Part shown: piece after piece, positions 25,408 through 33,744 of the stretch
Position numbering within the stretch: the first letter of the stretch is position 1
How the letters are laid out: each line of letters opens with the position of its first letter
Assembly (NCBI GenBank): GCA_041746105.1
Contig: JBGTHP010000026.1
Span: 1-64,000 of the forward strand
DNA length: 64,000 nt
Direction of reading: 5' to 3'
DNA from: JBFHRE01 sp041746105
Lineage (GTDB): Bacteria; Actinomycetota; Acidimicrobiia; Spongiisociales; ZC4RG35
Notes under the pieces: generated by a model
The model's database searches: none
Told to the model about the DNA's origin: nothing
Seen by the model: the letters and a program-made list of their open reading frames with translations, nothing else
Position numbers and translations under genes: made by a program

Positions 25408-27054
25408 ATGACCGTCCAGCAGATTGCCGATGAGTATTGGGATTTCCACCGGCGGAAGCTTCATTTCTACAACCTCTATCTGGGAGACCTCACCTACCTT
25501 GAGCAGTGGAACGACTACTCCCCGGACGGTGAGCGCACCGCCATCTCTGGGTTCGAAGACATCGCCGCCAGGGCGCGCTCGGCGGCAGGTGGAGCGGTCG
25601 GGGCCGACCTGAATCTGGCTGAGACGGTGGCGGCCGCGGCCGATATGAACGCAGCCGAACTCGCCTGGTGGCCGGAGCTTGCCGGCCCCAACTACCAATC
25701 GGGTCTGGTTGCCGAACTGCTGCCGCTGATCGCGATGCAGCCGCTGCGGTCCGGCGACGATGGAGAGAGATATCTCGAGAAGTTGTCCAGATTTCCGGTC
25801 ATGATCGACCAACTGGTCGGTCGTCTCGTCGAAGGCGCCGTCGTCGGAATTGTCCCGGTCGGGGTCAACGTTTCTCAGACGATCGAAAAGCTGGAAGAAA
25901 TGTTGTCGGTTTCTCCTGGCGAGTCGCGTTTTTCGGCGCAACCGGCCCCGACCGAGACAAACGGGCAAGGCTGGAGCGATCGATTGTCCGAAGCGGTCGG
26001 TCACAACATGATCCCGGCGTTGAATCGCTATCTGGCCTGTCTGCGTGACACCACATTGCCAAACAGCCGCTCCGAGGAGAGCCCTGGCCTCGGCCACCTC
26101 CCCGGAGGCGACGATGTGTACGGCCGGCTGGTCACCGGGTACACAACCCTCTCGTTGTCGCCGCAAGAGATCCATGAGATCGGGCTACAACAGGTCGAGA
26201 GGCTGGAACACGAATATCGGCAACTGGCAGCGCCTCTCCTCGGAACCAACGACATCAATGAGATATACGAGGGACTCCGCCACGGCGAGGGTTTGCACCA
26301 CGAGTCGGCGGAGACGGTGGTGGCAGATGCGATGCGCTGTCTCGAAAAAGCCAAGGCGGTCATGGGTGACTGGTTCGGGACCCTGCCTCAATCCGACTGC
26401 ATAGGATCACCGATCGATGTGGGAGCCATGGCGTATTACCGGTCTCCCAGCGACGACGGATCCGTGCCAGGCCAGTTCTTCTTCAACACGTCCAATCCCT
26501 CTGCCTGGGCGAAGTTTCAAGTCGCCGCGATCGCCTATCACGAGGCGATTCCCGGTCATCATTTGGACACGGCACTTTCGATGGAGAACCCGTTGCTCCA
26601 CGACATCCACCGCAAAGTTTACATCCCAGCCTTTGGGGAAGGTTGGGCGTTGTACACCGAACGATTGGCAGACGAAATGGGTCTGTACGAATCGGATTGG
26701 GAGAGGATCGGAATGCTCATGGGGGACTCGCTCAGAGCCGGTCGGCTCGTGGTCGATACCGGAATGCACGCCCTTGGCTGGTCGCGGCAAAAGGCAATCG
26801 ACTACCTGTACGACCACTCGCCGATGTCCCTGTTTGAGATTACCGAGGAGATCGACCGGTACATCGGATCACCCGGTCAGGCGCTGGCATACATGTTGGG
26901 ACGCCTCGAGATCGACGACCTGCGGACGAAGGCAACGACCACTTTGGGGCCGCGCTTTGATATCAAAGGATTCCACGACACCGTGCTCGGGAGCGGCACC
27001 GTGTCCCTGGCAACACTGAGGCGACGCGTGAACACATGGATGGCAACGGCTTAG
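25408..27054 (+). CDS. DUF885 zinc-peptidase-like protein
   Basis: This 548-aa protein belongs to the DUF885 family (about 550-600 aa). The key motif is AYHEAIPGHHLD at about 373-384 (HExxxGH-like), followed by FGEGWALYTERLADEMGLY with the presumed third metal ligand Glu. RLVVDTGMHALGWSRQKAIDY and SPGQALAYMLG complete the family pattern. No signal peptide is seen. It is expected to be a metallopeptidase or hydrolase; no substrate is established. It precedes the nitroreductase gene by 10 bp, so the two are probably co-transcribed. Confidence 0.88.
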   Translation: MTVQQIADEYWDFHRRKLHFYNLYLGDLTYLEQWNDYSPDGERTAISGFEDIAARARSAAGGAVGADLNLAETVAAAADMNAAELAWWPELAGPNYQSGLVAELLPLIAMQPLRSGDDGERYLEKLSRFPVMIDQLVGRLVEGAVVGIVPVGVNVSQTIEKLEEMLSVSPGESRFSAQPAPTETNGQGWSDRLSEAVGHNMIPALNRYLACLRDTTLPNSRSEESPGLGHLPGGDDVYGRLVTGYTTLSLSPQEIHEIGLQQVERLEHEYRQLAAPLLGTNDINEIYEGLRHGEGLHHESAETVVADAMRCLEKAKAVMGDWFGTLPQSDCIGSPIDVGAMAYYRSPSDDGSVPGQFFFNTSNPSAWAKFQVAAIAYHEAIPGHHLDTALSMENPLLHDIHRKVYIPAFGEGWALYTERLADEMGLYESDWERIGMLMGDSLRAGRLVVDTGMHALGWSRQKAIDYLYDHSPMSLFEITEEIDRYIGSPGQALAYMLGRLEIDDLRTKATTTLGPRFDIKGFHDTVLGSGTVSLATLRRRVNTWMATA

Positions 27055-27064
27055 GAGAAATCCG

Positions 27065-27709
27065 ATGGACATGACCGAGGCGCTGTACACCACCCGAGCG
27101 ATGCGCCGGGTGAAACCTGATCCAGTGCCTGAGACGTCGGTGGCGGCGATCCTGGACGCGGCGGTGCGCGCCCCATCGGGTGGAAACAGCCAGAACTGGC
27201 GGTTCGTGGTCGTGACCGACCCCTCGGTCAGGGAACGTCTTGGTCCTGTTTATCGATCGGCGTTCGAGAAGTTGGGGAACACCGTCTACAAAGACCGCTG
27301 GGAAAAGGCCGAGGCCGCCGGTGACACCGGGACGCTGCGAGTGATCAAGTCTTCTGGTTGGCTCGCGGAAAACTTCGAAACGGTCCCGATGTGGTTGATG
27401 GCGTTCAGTCGGAACGACCGGAGCGGCGCGTCGATCTATCCGGCGGTGTGGTCGGCGATGCTGGCTGCGAGAAACGAGGGTGTCGGGACCTGTATCACCA
27501 CCATTCTCGGAATCTTCGAACAGGAATCGACCTTCGAGATTCTCGGGGTGCCGGAAGACAGAGGTTGGGTCATGAACGCAGCCGTTTCATGCGGCTATCC
27601 GCTCGGGAAATGGGGTGTTGCCGTCCGTACCCCGGCACACGACGTGGCCTACTCGAATCGATGGGGCAACCCTCTCGGGTTCGAGATACCCGAGGCTCTC
27701 TGGCCCTAG
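27065..27709 (+). CDS. Nitroreductase-family flavoprotein
   Basis: This 214-aa protein has the nitroreductase signature. TTRAMRRVKPDPVP at the start, AAVRAPSGGNSQNWRFVVVTD at about 35-55 (FMN-contacting RAPSGGNSQNWR) and the dimer interface around SAMLAARNEGVGTCITTIL are visible. It should use FMN with NAD(P)H to reduce a nitro, quinone or other small substrate. The ribosome-binding site TAGGAGAA is close to the ATG. Its 3' end overlaps the convergent phosphatase gene by 4 bp. Confidence 0.9.
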   Translation: MDMTEALYTTRAMRRVKPDPVPETSVAAILDAAVRAPSGGNSQNWRFVVVTDPSVRERLGPVYRSAFEKLGNTVYKDRWEKAEAAGDTGTLRVIKSSGWLAENFETVPMWLMAFSRNDRSGASIYPAVWSAMLAARNEGVGTCITTILGIFEQESTFEILGVPEDRGWVMNAAVSCGYPLGKWGVAVRTPAHDVAYSNRWGNPLGFEIPEALWP

Positions 27710-28254
27710 CCGACGCCATTGGCGACGAGAGTCTCGAATTCGGCCCAGCCTTCGACGTCGATGACCCCGGCGAGAGGACCGTTCCAGGGACGCACAAAAC
27801 GGCAAACGGTCGCATCCGGCCGGTAACGAGCCAGCCGTGACAGGACATGGGGGGCATCATCGAGGAAGACGTCGCAGTCGACCATCCATTTCTCGCGGGT
27901 GATGTGGACCTCGGCTGCGGGAATGCCTTTATCAACCAGCCACTGGTATGTGTCGACCTCGGCCCATTTGGGTTTGGTCGTCACAACGATGACGTCGTGC
28001 TCACCGGCGAGACGGATCAAGCTCTCCACGGCACAAGGATACGGGTCCAATTGAGAGAAGAGTGAGCCCGGTTTGAGATTGCGTGCCCATGTCCAGAAGT
28101 CACTCATGTGGTCGAAATGGGTCAACCGCGGGATCTGGTCCCATTCGACAACCTCTGCTGTAGAGATCTCGGCTCTGAAATCCTGGTTGTAGGCGCGAAC
28201 CCAGCCACCGTTGAAATCGGCAACGACCCCGTCGAGGTCTATCCCCAACCTCAT
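27706..28254 (-). CDS. HAD-superfamily 5'-nucleotidase-like phosphatase
   Basis: This 182-aa HAD protein has motif I as LGIDLDGVVADFNGGW (D6, D8), motif II as VIVVTTKPKW and motif IV as CDVFLDDAPHVL (DD pair). The short cap after motif I and the overall length match the 5'(3')-deoxyribonucleotidase (NT5C) group. A dephosphorylation of nucleotides or a similar small phosphate is probable. Its upstream end overlaps the ABC ATPase stop by 4 bp, so it likely shares that transcript. Confidence 0.8.
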   Translation of the reverse strand: MRLGIDLDGVVADFNGGWVRAYNQDFRAEISTAEVVEWDQIPRLTHFDHMSDFWTWARNLKPGSLFSQLDPYPCAVESLIRLAGEHDVIVVTTKPKWAEVDTYQWLVDKGIPAAEVHITREKWMVDCDVFLDDAPHVLSRLARYRPDATVCRFVRPWNGPLAGVIDVEGWAEFETLVANGVG

Positions 28255-29042
28255 TCTCGATCCCGATGGGTGTGGCGTGGCTGGGCGGCGATGTGGGCGG
28301 GGTCGTCCAAGAAGGCCTTGGCGTCCTCGACATGGAGCAGCGCGGGCCCATATGCCGCACGCAGGGGTCCGGATCGCAAGACGTGATCAGGGGGTCCCCC
28401 GGCGACGACCCGGCCGGACATCAACAAGACGTGGTCGGCAGCGGCGGCCTCGGCCAGGTCGTGGGTGGTGAGGACCACGGTTCGTCCTTGCCCTTGTTCT
28501 TCATGGATCACAGCGTCGATGGTCTCGGCTGACAACATGTCGAGTGCGGTGAGGGGTTCGTCGAGCAGCAGGAGGTCATGGTCCTGCGCCAGGCCCTGGG
28601 CGACGAAGACCCGCTGCCGCTGGCCACCACTCAACTCTCGCAGGTGGCGGTGGACCAGATCCGTGAGATCCATGCGTTCGATCGCGGCACCGACGGCCGC
28701 CCTGTCGCCGTCACCGAGACGTCCCAACAAACCGCGGTTTGCGTACCGCCCCATCCTCACCACCTCACGCACGGTCAGGGGTGCCGCTTCGTTGACCGTC
28801 GTGGTCTGCAAGACGAAGGCGACGCGCGGTCGGACGGATTGGGGTGCCTCTCCGAAGACGACGATCGAACCGGCGGTCGGTAGCAATGTGCCTGCAATGG
28901 CGCTGAGCACGGTTGACTTTCCCGAACCGTTGGGTCCGATCACCGCTGTGACCTTCCCTTTGGGGATCTCGAAGTCGGAGGCGGCGAGGGCGATTTTTTC
29001 GCCGTAGCGGAGCTCGAGGCCGACTGCTTTGACCGCGTTCAT
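28251..29042 (-). CDS. Zinc-type metal ABC transporter ATPase
   Basis: This 263-aa ATPase has Walker A (GPNGSGKST), Q-loop (VLQTTTV), the signature ELSGGQRQRVFVAQGLAQ, Walker B (LLLLDEPLTALD) and switch His (TTHDLAE). The start at 29042 overlaps the Zur-like gene stop by ATGA, so translation is coupled. It resembles ZnuC/AztA. The binding protein and permease are divergently transcribed from the same control region, making a complete importer split over two operons. Confidence 0.9.
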   Translation of the reverse strand: MNAVKAVGLELRYGEKIALAASDFEIPKGKVTAVIGPNGSGKSTVLSAIAGTLLPTAGSIVVFGEAPQSVRPRVAFVLQTTTVNEAAPLTVREVVRMGRYANRGLLGRLGDGDRAAVGAAIERMDLTDLVHRHLRELSGGQRQRVFVAQGLAQDHDLLLLDEPLTALDMLSAETIDAVIHEEQGQGRTVVLTTHDLAEAAAADHVLLMSGRVVAGGPPDHVLRSGPLRAAYGPALLHVEDAKAFLDDPAHIAAQPRHTHRDRE

Positions 29043-29476
29043 GTTTCGCAACTGCGACAGGTTCCGACGATGTCGAGGCTGTGGCCGGAAGACACAAATC
29101 CCGCCTCGAGCGCGATCTGGCTCGCCATCGCCTCGAGGTTCGCTTCGTTGGCACCGGCCACCTCAATGTCGGTGACATCTCCGCAGGCCGTGCAGACCAG
29201 ATGGTGATGGTGCCCCGACAACCACTCGGCAAACTCGTAACGGGCGACCCCATCCGATCCGTGGTGACTCGTGATGACACCGGTCTGCGCAAGAACTGCG
29301 AGAGAGCGGTAGAGAGAGGAGAGAGGCACCGGTGGGTGCAGACCAGGATGTAGTTCTTGGGCGGCCACCGGCCCCGCCACCTGTTCCAGCGCCTGGATCA
29401 CCGCGAGGCGCGCCGGTGTAAGGCGAACCCCGGCAGTCTTCAACTCGTCTTCGACCAGTTGGCGTTTCGTCTTCAC
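29039..29476 (-). CDS. zur: Fur-family metalloregulator, probably Zur
   Basis: Starting at a GTG at 29476, the protein is 145 aa. It has the Fur winged helix (VRLTPARLAVIQALEQ, PLSSLYRSLAVLAQTGVI) and a metal-sensing domain with GHHHHLVCTACGDVTDIE. The structural zinc site is two Cys pairs (CTAC and CRSC at the end). Zinc is the likely ligand since the gene is joined to a zinc-type ABC transporter and a Zur-box-like site overlaps the divergent gene. No Shine-Dalgarno is visible; the message may be leaderless. An upstream in-frame extension has no homology. Confidence 0.88.
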   Translation of the reverse strand: MKTKRQLVEDELKTAGVRLTPARLAVIQALEQVAGPVAAQELHPGLHPPVPLSSLYRSLAVLAQTGVITSHHGSDGVARYEFAEWLSGHHHHLVCTACGDVTDIEVAGANEANLEAMASQIALEAGFVSSGHSLDIVGTCRSCET

Positions 29477-29502
29477 CGGGTGAATGGTAGCCTCAACAGA
29501 TA

Positions 29503-30432
29503 ATGAGAACCATTCCCATCTGGTGGTGGCGGTTGTTTGGATCGATCCTGGTGGCGACACTCGTCGTCGGTTGTTCCGAGACAGCCGCACCGGACTCGCG
29601 TCCGAAGGTGGTGGTCACGACGAACATCCTCGCGGACGTGGTTGGACAGGTGGCAGGTGAGGGGGTTGAGGTCGTCACGCTGGTACCGCCCGGTTCGGAT
29701 CCTCATGAGTTCGCGATTTCTTCTGCCGATCTGACTGCCATCGGATCGGCCGATCTGCTGGTTGCCAACGGACTCGGGCTCGAGCAAGGGGTTCTCGACA
29801 TTCTGAGATCGGCGGCCTCAGACGGTATCCCGCTCCTCGAATTGGCTCCAGGTATCGATCCGATCCGTTTTGCCGGTGGACAATCAGACGGAGGCGAGCA
29901 GACCGGCGTTGGTGATTTCGATCCACATTTTTGGCACGACCCACGACGAATGGCGGTGGCTGTTGGCCTGCTTCAGTCGGCGCTCGAGGACGCTATCCCT
30001 GGTTTGTCCGGCCTCAGTGAGCGGGCAGCCTCCTACATCACCGAGCTCGGCGCTCTGGACTCGCGGTTGGCAGCGGAGTTTTTGGCGATACCTGCGGAGC
30101 GCAGAGTGATCGTGACCAACCATGACTCTCTCGGATATTTGGCCGATCGATACGGCATCGAGGTTCTTGGGGTGGTGATCCCTGGGGGCGACACGCTGGC
30201 AAGTCCGAACTCTGCAGATCTGGCCGCCCTGGTCCAAGTGCTTAGAGAAGGGCGGGTGACGACACTTTTTGCCGAAAATATCAGCGATCGCCGCGCTCTC
30301 GACGCGGTCGCAGCGGAGCTGGGGCAGGAAGTGGAAGTTGTGACTCTGTTGACCGACTCTCTCGACGTTGGGGTCTCGTATCTCAATATGCTCGAATCGA
30401 ACGCGTCGGCGATTCTGGAGAGCATGAGATGA
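29503..30432 (+). CDS. znuA: Zinc-type ABC transporter solute-binding lipoprotein
   Basis: This 309-aa protein has a lipoprotein signal (lipobox LVVGC, Cys24). It belongs to the cluster 9 metal-binding family: VTTNILADVVGQV, PPGSDPHEF (H68), FDPHFWHDP (H142, H145), VTNHDSLGYLADRYGI (H207) and a late Asp in LLTDSLD. The His set suits zinc or manganese; the Zur partner favours zinc. The start codon overlaps the Zur-box-like site and no ribosome-binding site precedes it, consistent with a leaderless or very short leader. Confidence 0.88.
   Translation: MRTIPIWWWRLFGSILVATLVVGCSETAAPDSRPKVVVTTNILADVVGQVAGEGVEVVTLVPPGSDPHEFAISSADLTAIGSADLLVANGLGLEQGVLDILRSAASDGIPLLELAPGIDPIRFAGGQSDGGEQTGVGDFDPHFWHDPRRMAVAVGLLQSALEDAIPGLSGLSERAASYITELGALDSRLAAEFLAIPAERRVIVTNHDSLGYLADRYGIEVLGVVIPGGDTLASPNSADLAALVQVLREGRVTTLFAENISDRRALDAVAAELGQEVEVVTLLTDSLDVGVSYLNMLESNASAILESMR
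29504..29518. promoter_or_regulatory. Zur-box-like operator
   Basis: TGAGAACCATTCCCA fits the actinobacterial Zur box (TGAxAA, centre, ATTxxCA; the model is TGAAAATGATTTTCA). It overlaps the ATG of the binding-protein gene and is 28 bp from the Zur start, so one site can repress both directions. Confidence 0.6.
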
Positions 30433-31241
30433 TCGATTGGTTGACCGATCCGTTTCTTCTCGGGCTCCAACAACGCGCTCTGGTCGCCGGGCTGCTGGCG
30501 GCTCTCGTCACTTCTGTCGTCGGCACCTGGGTCGTCATCAGGGGCATGACGTTTGTCGGCGACGCCTTGGTCCACGGCGTTGTTCCCGGCATTGCCGGCG
30601 CCATGTTGCTGGGGGTCAGCCCGCTCTTGGGGGCGGGCGTGGCTGCGATCGCCATGATCGGAGGGATCAATCTCGTCCACCGCAGGGGCCGCTTTGGCGA
30701 GGACACCGGGATCGGGCTCCTATTTGTTGGGATGCTTGCCTTGGGGGTGATAATCCTGTCTCGGCAAGGAAGTTACGCCGGTGCCCTCAACACCATTCTT
30801 TTTGGGGATGCCCTTGGCGTGACGACAGCCGACATCGTCGCCCTCGCCGTGATCGGGGTGGTGGCGCTGGCACTCAGCTGGGTCGGGTATCGGGCTTTCC
30901 TCGTGCTCTCGTTTAATGAGGTCAAGGCCGAACTTCTCGGATTCCGACCAGGGTTGGCCCATGGCCTATTGCTGGCACTGATCACGGCTGCAGTTGTGGG
31001 GAGCTTCCGCACCGTCGGGACGCTTCTGGTTTTTGGACTTCTGGTCGGTCCCCCGGCTACGGCCGCACTTCTGGTGCGCCGGGTCCCGACGATGATGGCC
31101 GCCAGCGCCGGCATCGGCAGCTTCTCGGTGATCCTGGGATTGATCCTCAGTTACCACCTCGCAACCGCGGCGTCGGCCACGATGGCGCTGACCTCGATCG
31201 TCATCTTCTTTGCGGTTCTGCTGCTTCGCCGTCGAACCTGA
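30429..31241 (+). CDS. znuB: Metal ABC transporter permease
   Basis: This 270-aa membrane protein has eight or nine helices. It belongs to the ABC-3 permease family: VVIRGMTFVGDALVHGVVPG at about 36-55 holds the coupling region. ALNTILFGDALGVT and RPGLAHGLLLALITAAVVGS are also family-typical. It starts inside the stop of the binding-protein gene (ATGA overlap), so the two are co-translated. With the divergent ATPase it forms the importer. Confidence 0.92.
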   Translation: MIDWLTDPFLLGLQQRALVAGLLAALVTSVVGTWVVIRGMTFVGDALVHGVVPGIAGAMLLGVSPLLGAGVAAIAMIGGINLVHRRGRFGEDTGIGLLFVGMLALGVIILSRQGSYAGALNTILFGDALGVTTADIVALAVIGVVALALSWVGYRAFLVLSFNEVKAELLGFRPGLAHGLLLALITAAVVGSFRTVGTLLVFGLLVGPPATAALLVRRVPTMMAASAGIGSFSVILGLILSYHLATAASATMALTSIVIFFAVLLLRRRT

Positions 31242-31280
31242 GCCCAGGTTGCAGCGAACTTCGTTCAGAATGTTGGCTTC

Positions 31281-32117
31281 GTGTCCGATAAGCCAACAAT
31301 GACGACAGAAACCGCGGCGTCCAATGACGTCATGGACGGCGGCGGTGCGGTGCCCGCGGTTTGGACCAAAGGTCTGACGCGACGATTCGGCAAATCCACC
31401 GCGGTCGACGACCTCGATCTCACGATTCATCGGGGCGAGTTCTACGGCCTTCTCGGGCAAAACGGAGCGGGAAAAACCACGACCATCAAGATGATTGTCG
31501 GCCTGCTACGGCCTAATTCGGGACGGGCCGGCGTGGCCGAGTTCGACACCTGGGAGTCCCCGATCGAGGTGAAGCGTCGGATTGGGGTTTTGCCCGAGGA
31601 GTTCAACCTGTACGAGCGGTTGACTGGTGCAGAGCTGCTCGATTTCACGGCATCTATGCACGGTCTTTCCAAAGCCGAGACCATCAGCCGGCGCGACGAA
31701 CTCCTTTCCCTCCTCGACCTTGAGGAAGACGCCGGCAAGCTGGTCGGTGATTATTCGCGAGGGATGCGGAAGAAGGTTGCACTGGCGGCAGCCATCATCC
31801 ACCGACCCGACGTGCTTTTTCTCGATGAACCTTTCGAAGGTGTCGATGTGGTGAGCGCTCGTCTCATCCAGCAGCTTCTCCAGCGGTTCACCGCCCAAGG
31901 AGCAACCATCGTCTTTTCCGCACATGAGATGCACCTGGTTGAGCGGTTGTGCACCCGGATCGGGATCATGGTGAAAGGCAAGCTCGCGATTCAGGACACC
32001 CCAGCCGGCCTCTGCGCCACCACCGGGATGGCAACCGTCGAGGACGCCTTTATTGCAGCGGTCGGCGGGATCGTGGAAACGGATGGGATGAAGTGGTTCG
32101 ACGGCTCCTCTGGCTGA
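31281..32117 (+). CDS. ABC transporter ATPase, second system
   Basis: This 278-aa ATPase has Walker A LGQNGAGKTTT, signature DYSRGMRKKVALAAAIIH (SRGMRKK type of drug/lipid exporters), Walker B VLFLDEPFEGVD and switch His in FSAHEMHL. It starts at a GTG at 31281, an ATG at 31299 being the alternative. The next gene is the membrane partner and overlaps it by 25 bp. The type (ABC-2-like, EF-hand-free, YbhF/NatA-like) suggests export; cargo unknown. Confidence 0.85.
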   Translation: MSDKPTMTTETAASNDVMDGGGAVPAVWTKGLTRRFGKSTAVDDLDLTIHRGEFYGLLGQNGAGKTTTIKMIVGLLRPNSGRAGVAEFDTWESPIEVKRRIGVLPEEFNLYERLTGAELLDFTASMHGLSKAETISRRDELLSLLDLEEDAGKLVGDYSRGMRKKVALAAAIIHRPDVLFLDEPFEGVDVVSARLIQQLLQRFTAQGATIVFSAHEMHLVERLCTRIGIMVKGKLAIQDTPAGLCATTGMATVEDAFIAAVGGIVETDGMKWFDGSSG

Positions 32118-33691
32118 AATGGGCGCTTCTCCGTAACGGTCTGCGTAAGGATTGGCAGCGCAGGATCGGTCTACCCGCATCGATCGGATTGATCGGATGG
32201 GCTTCGGTGGCGATGGCCGGCGCCTACCTCGACGCCATGAATGTTTTAGGAGAACAGGCACGGATCGAACTCGGCCTGTGGGCGGCGTTGCTCCTGTTCA
32301 TGGGCTGGGTATCCCTGCCTGTGGTCATCTTTCCCCTTGATGAAAACCTGGATCCCGACCAGTTCTCTTTGATGCCGATCACGGGTCCTCGGCTGGTGCT
32401 GGCCCTTGCCGCTTCCTCGATCATCGCCCCGAGTTTTGTCATCCCGCTGGTGACCAACGCCGCGAACCTGGTCGCTTTTCGCCAGGTCTGGCCTGCCGCC
32501 GCCGTGGCGGCCGTGTTGATGGCGGCGCTGATGCTGGTTTCTGGACAGCTGTTCACGACGGTGGTCTCTGCGATCCTCCGGACCAGGAGAGGGCGCGATT
32601 TGGCCATGGTCATCGTCGCCGGCATCGGGTTGGTCGGGTTTGGCGCCCAGGAACTGATTCGTCGGACCGTCGCCGAGAACGGATTGGAGGCGGCACTGCT
32701 CGAGTACCCGATCACCGGGTTGTTGGCGGCGTTGCCGCCGGTCGCGGTCCAGAAGGTCGTCACCTCGGCGGTGGCGGGCAACGTATGGGCGATCCTCGGT
32801 TGGGCCGTTGTCGCAATCGGGTGGATCCTTGTGTTGGGTTCGCTATGGCGGCGCCTTCTCGACTGGATGCTCACGACGCCTCAACACACCCCGGCTCGGT
32901 CACGCGAGCGAAGCCGTGCCGGATTTGCCGGGGGACGGTGGTGGACCGAGCGAACGGTGATGGCCAGAAAAGAACTCCGGTTCTACGTACGCGACCCACG
33001 GCAACGACTGGTCTGGACCGGTGCCGTGATCTTTCTCGGCTTGGGGGCTGCCTCCATTCTGTTGGGGAGTGGGAGTCTCAACCTCTTCAGCGACAGGGAG
33101 TGGCTGCCGCTGATGGCCCCGGTCCTCGTGCTGTTTGTCGGACTCCCGATCGCCCTCAACATGTTCGGTTGGGAACGCAACGCAGCCTCGTTCTTGTTCG
33201 TTCTCCCGGTGAAACCTCGCAGCATGATGCTCGGAAAAAACTTGGCGGTGGGCATGGGTCTGATCGTCGAGACATCGCTGATGGCCCTGATCATCTCTGG
33301 CGTGTCTGGGTCGTGGGCAATTCTTCGTTTTCTGCCGGCGCTCATGCTGTGCGCGGTCCTCTGCCAGCTTTCTGTTGGGAACCTGACATCGGTGCTCACC
33401 CCGCTCAGGCTTCCTCGTGAAGGGACGGACGTGTTCGCCCAGGCGACAGAACAGGGGTGCCTTGCGATCGTCTCTCAGCTGGTTTCGTTCTTCGCAATCG
33501 GGTTGCTGCTCGTGCTTCCGTCGTCGGTCATGGTGCTCACCGTAGATTTCGGGAGGGTCCTGCCCGAGTGGTTTGCCCACGTCTTCGCCGTGATTTGGGG
33601 AGCCATCTTCTACTCGATATCTCTTTGGCTGGCCGGAGCCTTGCTCAAACGGCGGGTCCCTGAGGTAGTGAGCTGGGTACAGGTGGTTTGA
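32093..33691 (+). CDS. ABC-2-like exporter membrane subunit
   Basis: This 532-aa protein starts at a GTG at 32093, with GGGATGAA upstream, inside the end of the ATPase gene. It has two halves of about six helices each, separated by a cytosolic stretch around residues 260-310 (TARKELRFYVRDPRQRLVW after it). PFRQVW-type loops and LPREGTDVFAQATEQG occur in the second half. It resembles the large PilT/ABC-2 export permeases without a close named relative. Partner of the ATPase upstream. Confidence 0.75.
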   Translation: MVRRLLWLKWALLRNGLRKDWQRRIGLPASIGLIGWASVAMAGAYLDAMNVLGEQARIELGLWAALLLFMGWVSLPVVIFPLDENLDPDQFSLMPITGPRLVLALAASSIIAPSFVIPLVTNAANLVAFRQVWPAAAVAAVLMAALMLVSGQLFTTVVSAILRTRRGRDLAMVIVAGIGLVGFGAQELIRRTVAENGLEAALLEYPITGLLAALPPVAVQKVVTSAVAGNVWAILGWAVVAIGWILVLGSLWRRLLDWMLTTPQHTPARSRERSRAGFAGGRWWTERTVMARKELRFYVRDPRQRLVWTGAVIFLGLGAASILLGSGSLNLFSDREWLPLMAPVLVLFVGLPIALNMFGWERNAASFLFVLPVKPRSMMLGKNLAVGMGLIVETSLMALIISGVSGSWAILRFLPALMLCAVLCQLSVGNLTSVLTPLRLPREGTDVFAQATEQGCLAIVSQLVSFFAIGLLLVLPSSVMVLTVDFGRVLPEWFAHVFAVIWGAIFYSISLWLAGALLKRRVPEVVSWVQVV

Positions 33692-33744
33692 CCGCGGCTT
33701 GCCTCGTCAGACGGGGGATGTCCGCGTGCCGGTAGGATCGTCTG

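Noticed and set aside
29477..29590. Longer Zur start
   Set aside because: The 38 extra residues have no homology and would cross the Zur-box and the divergent start.
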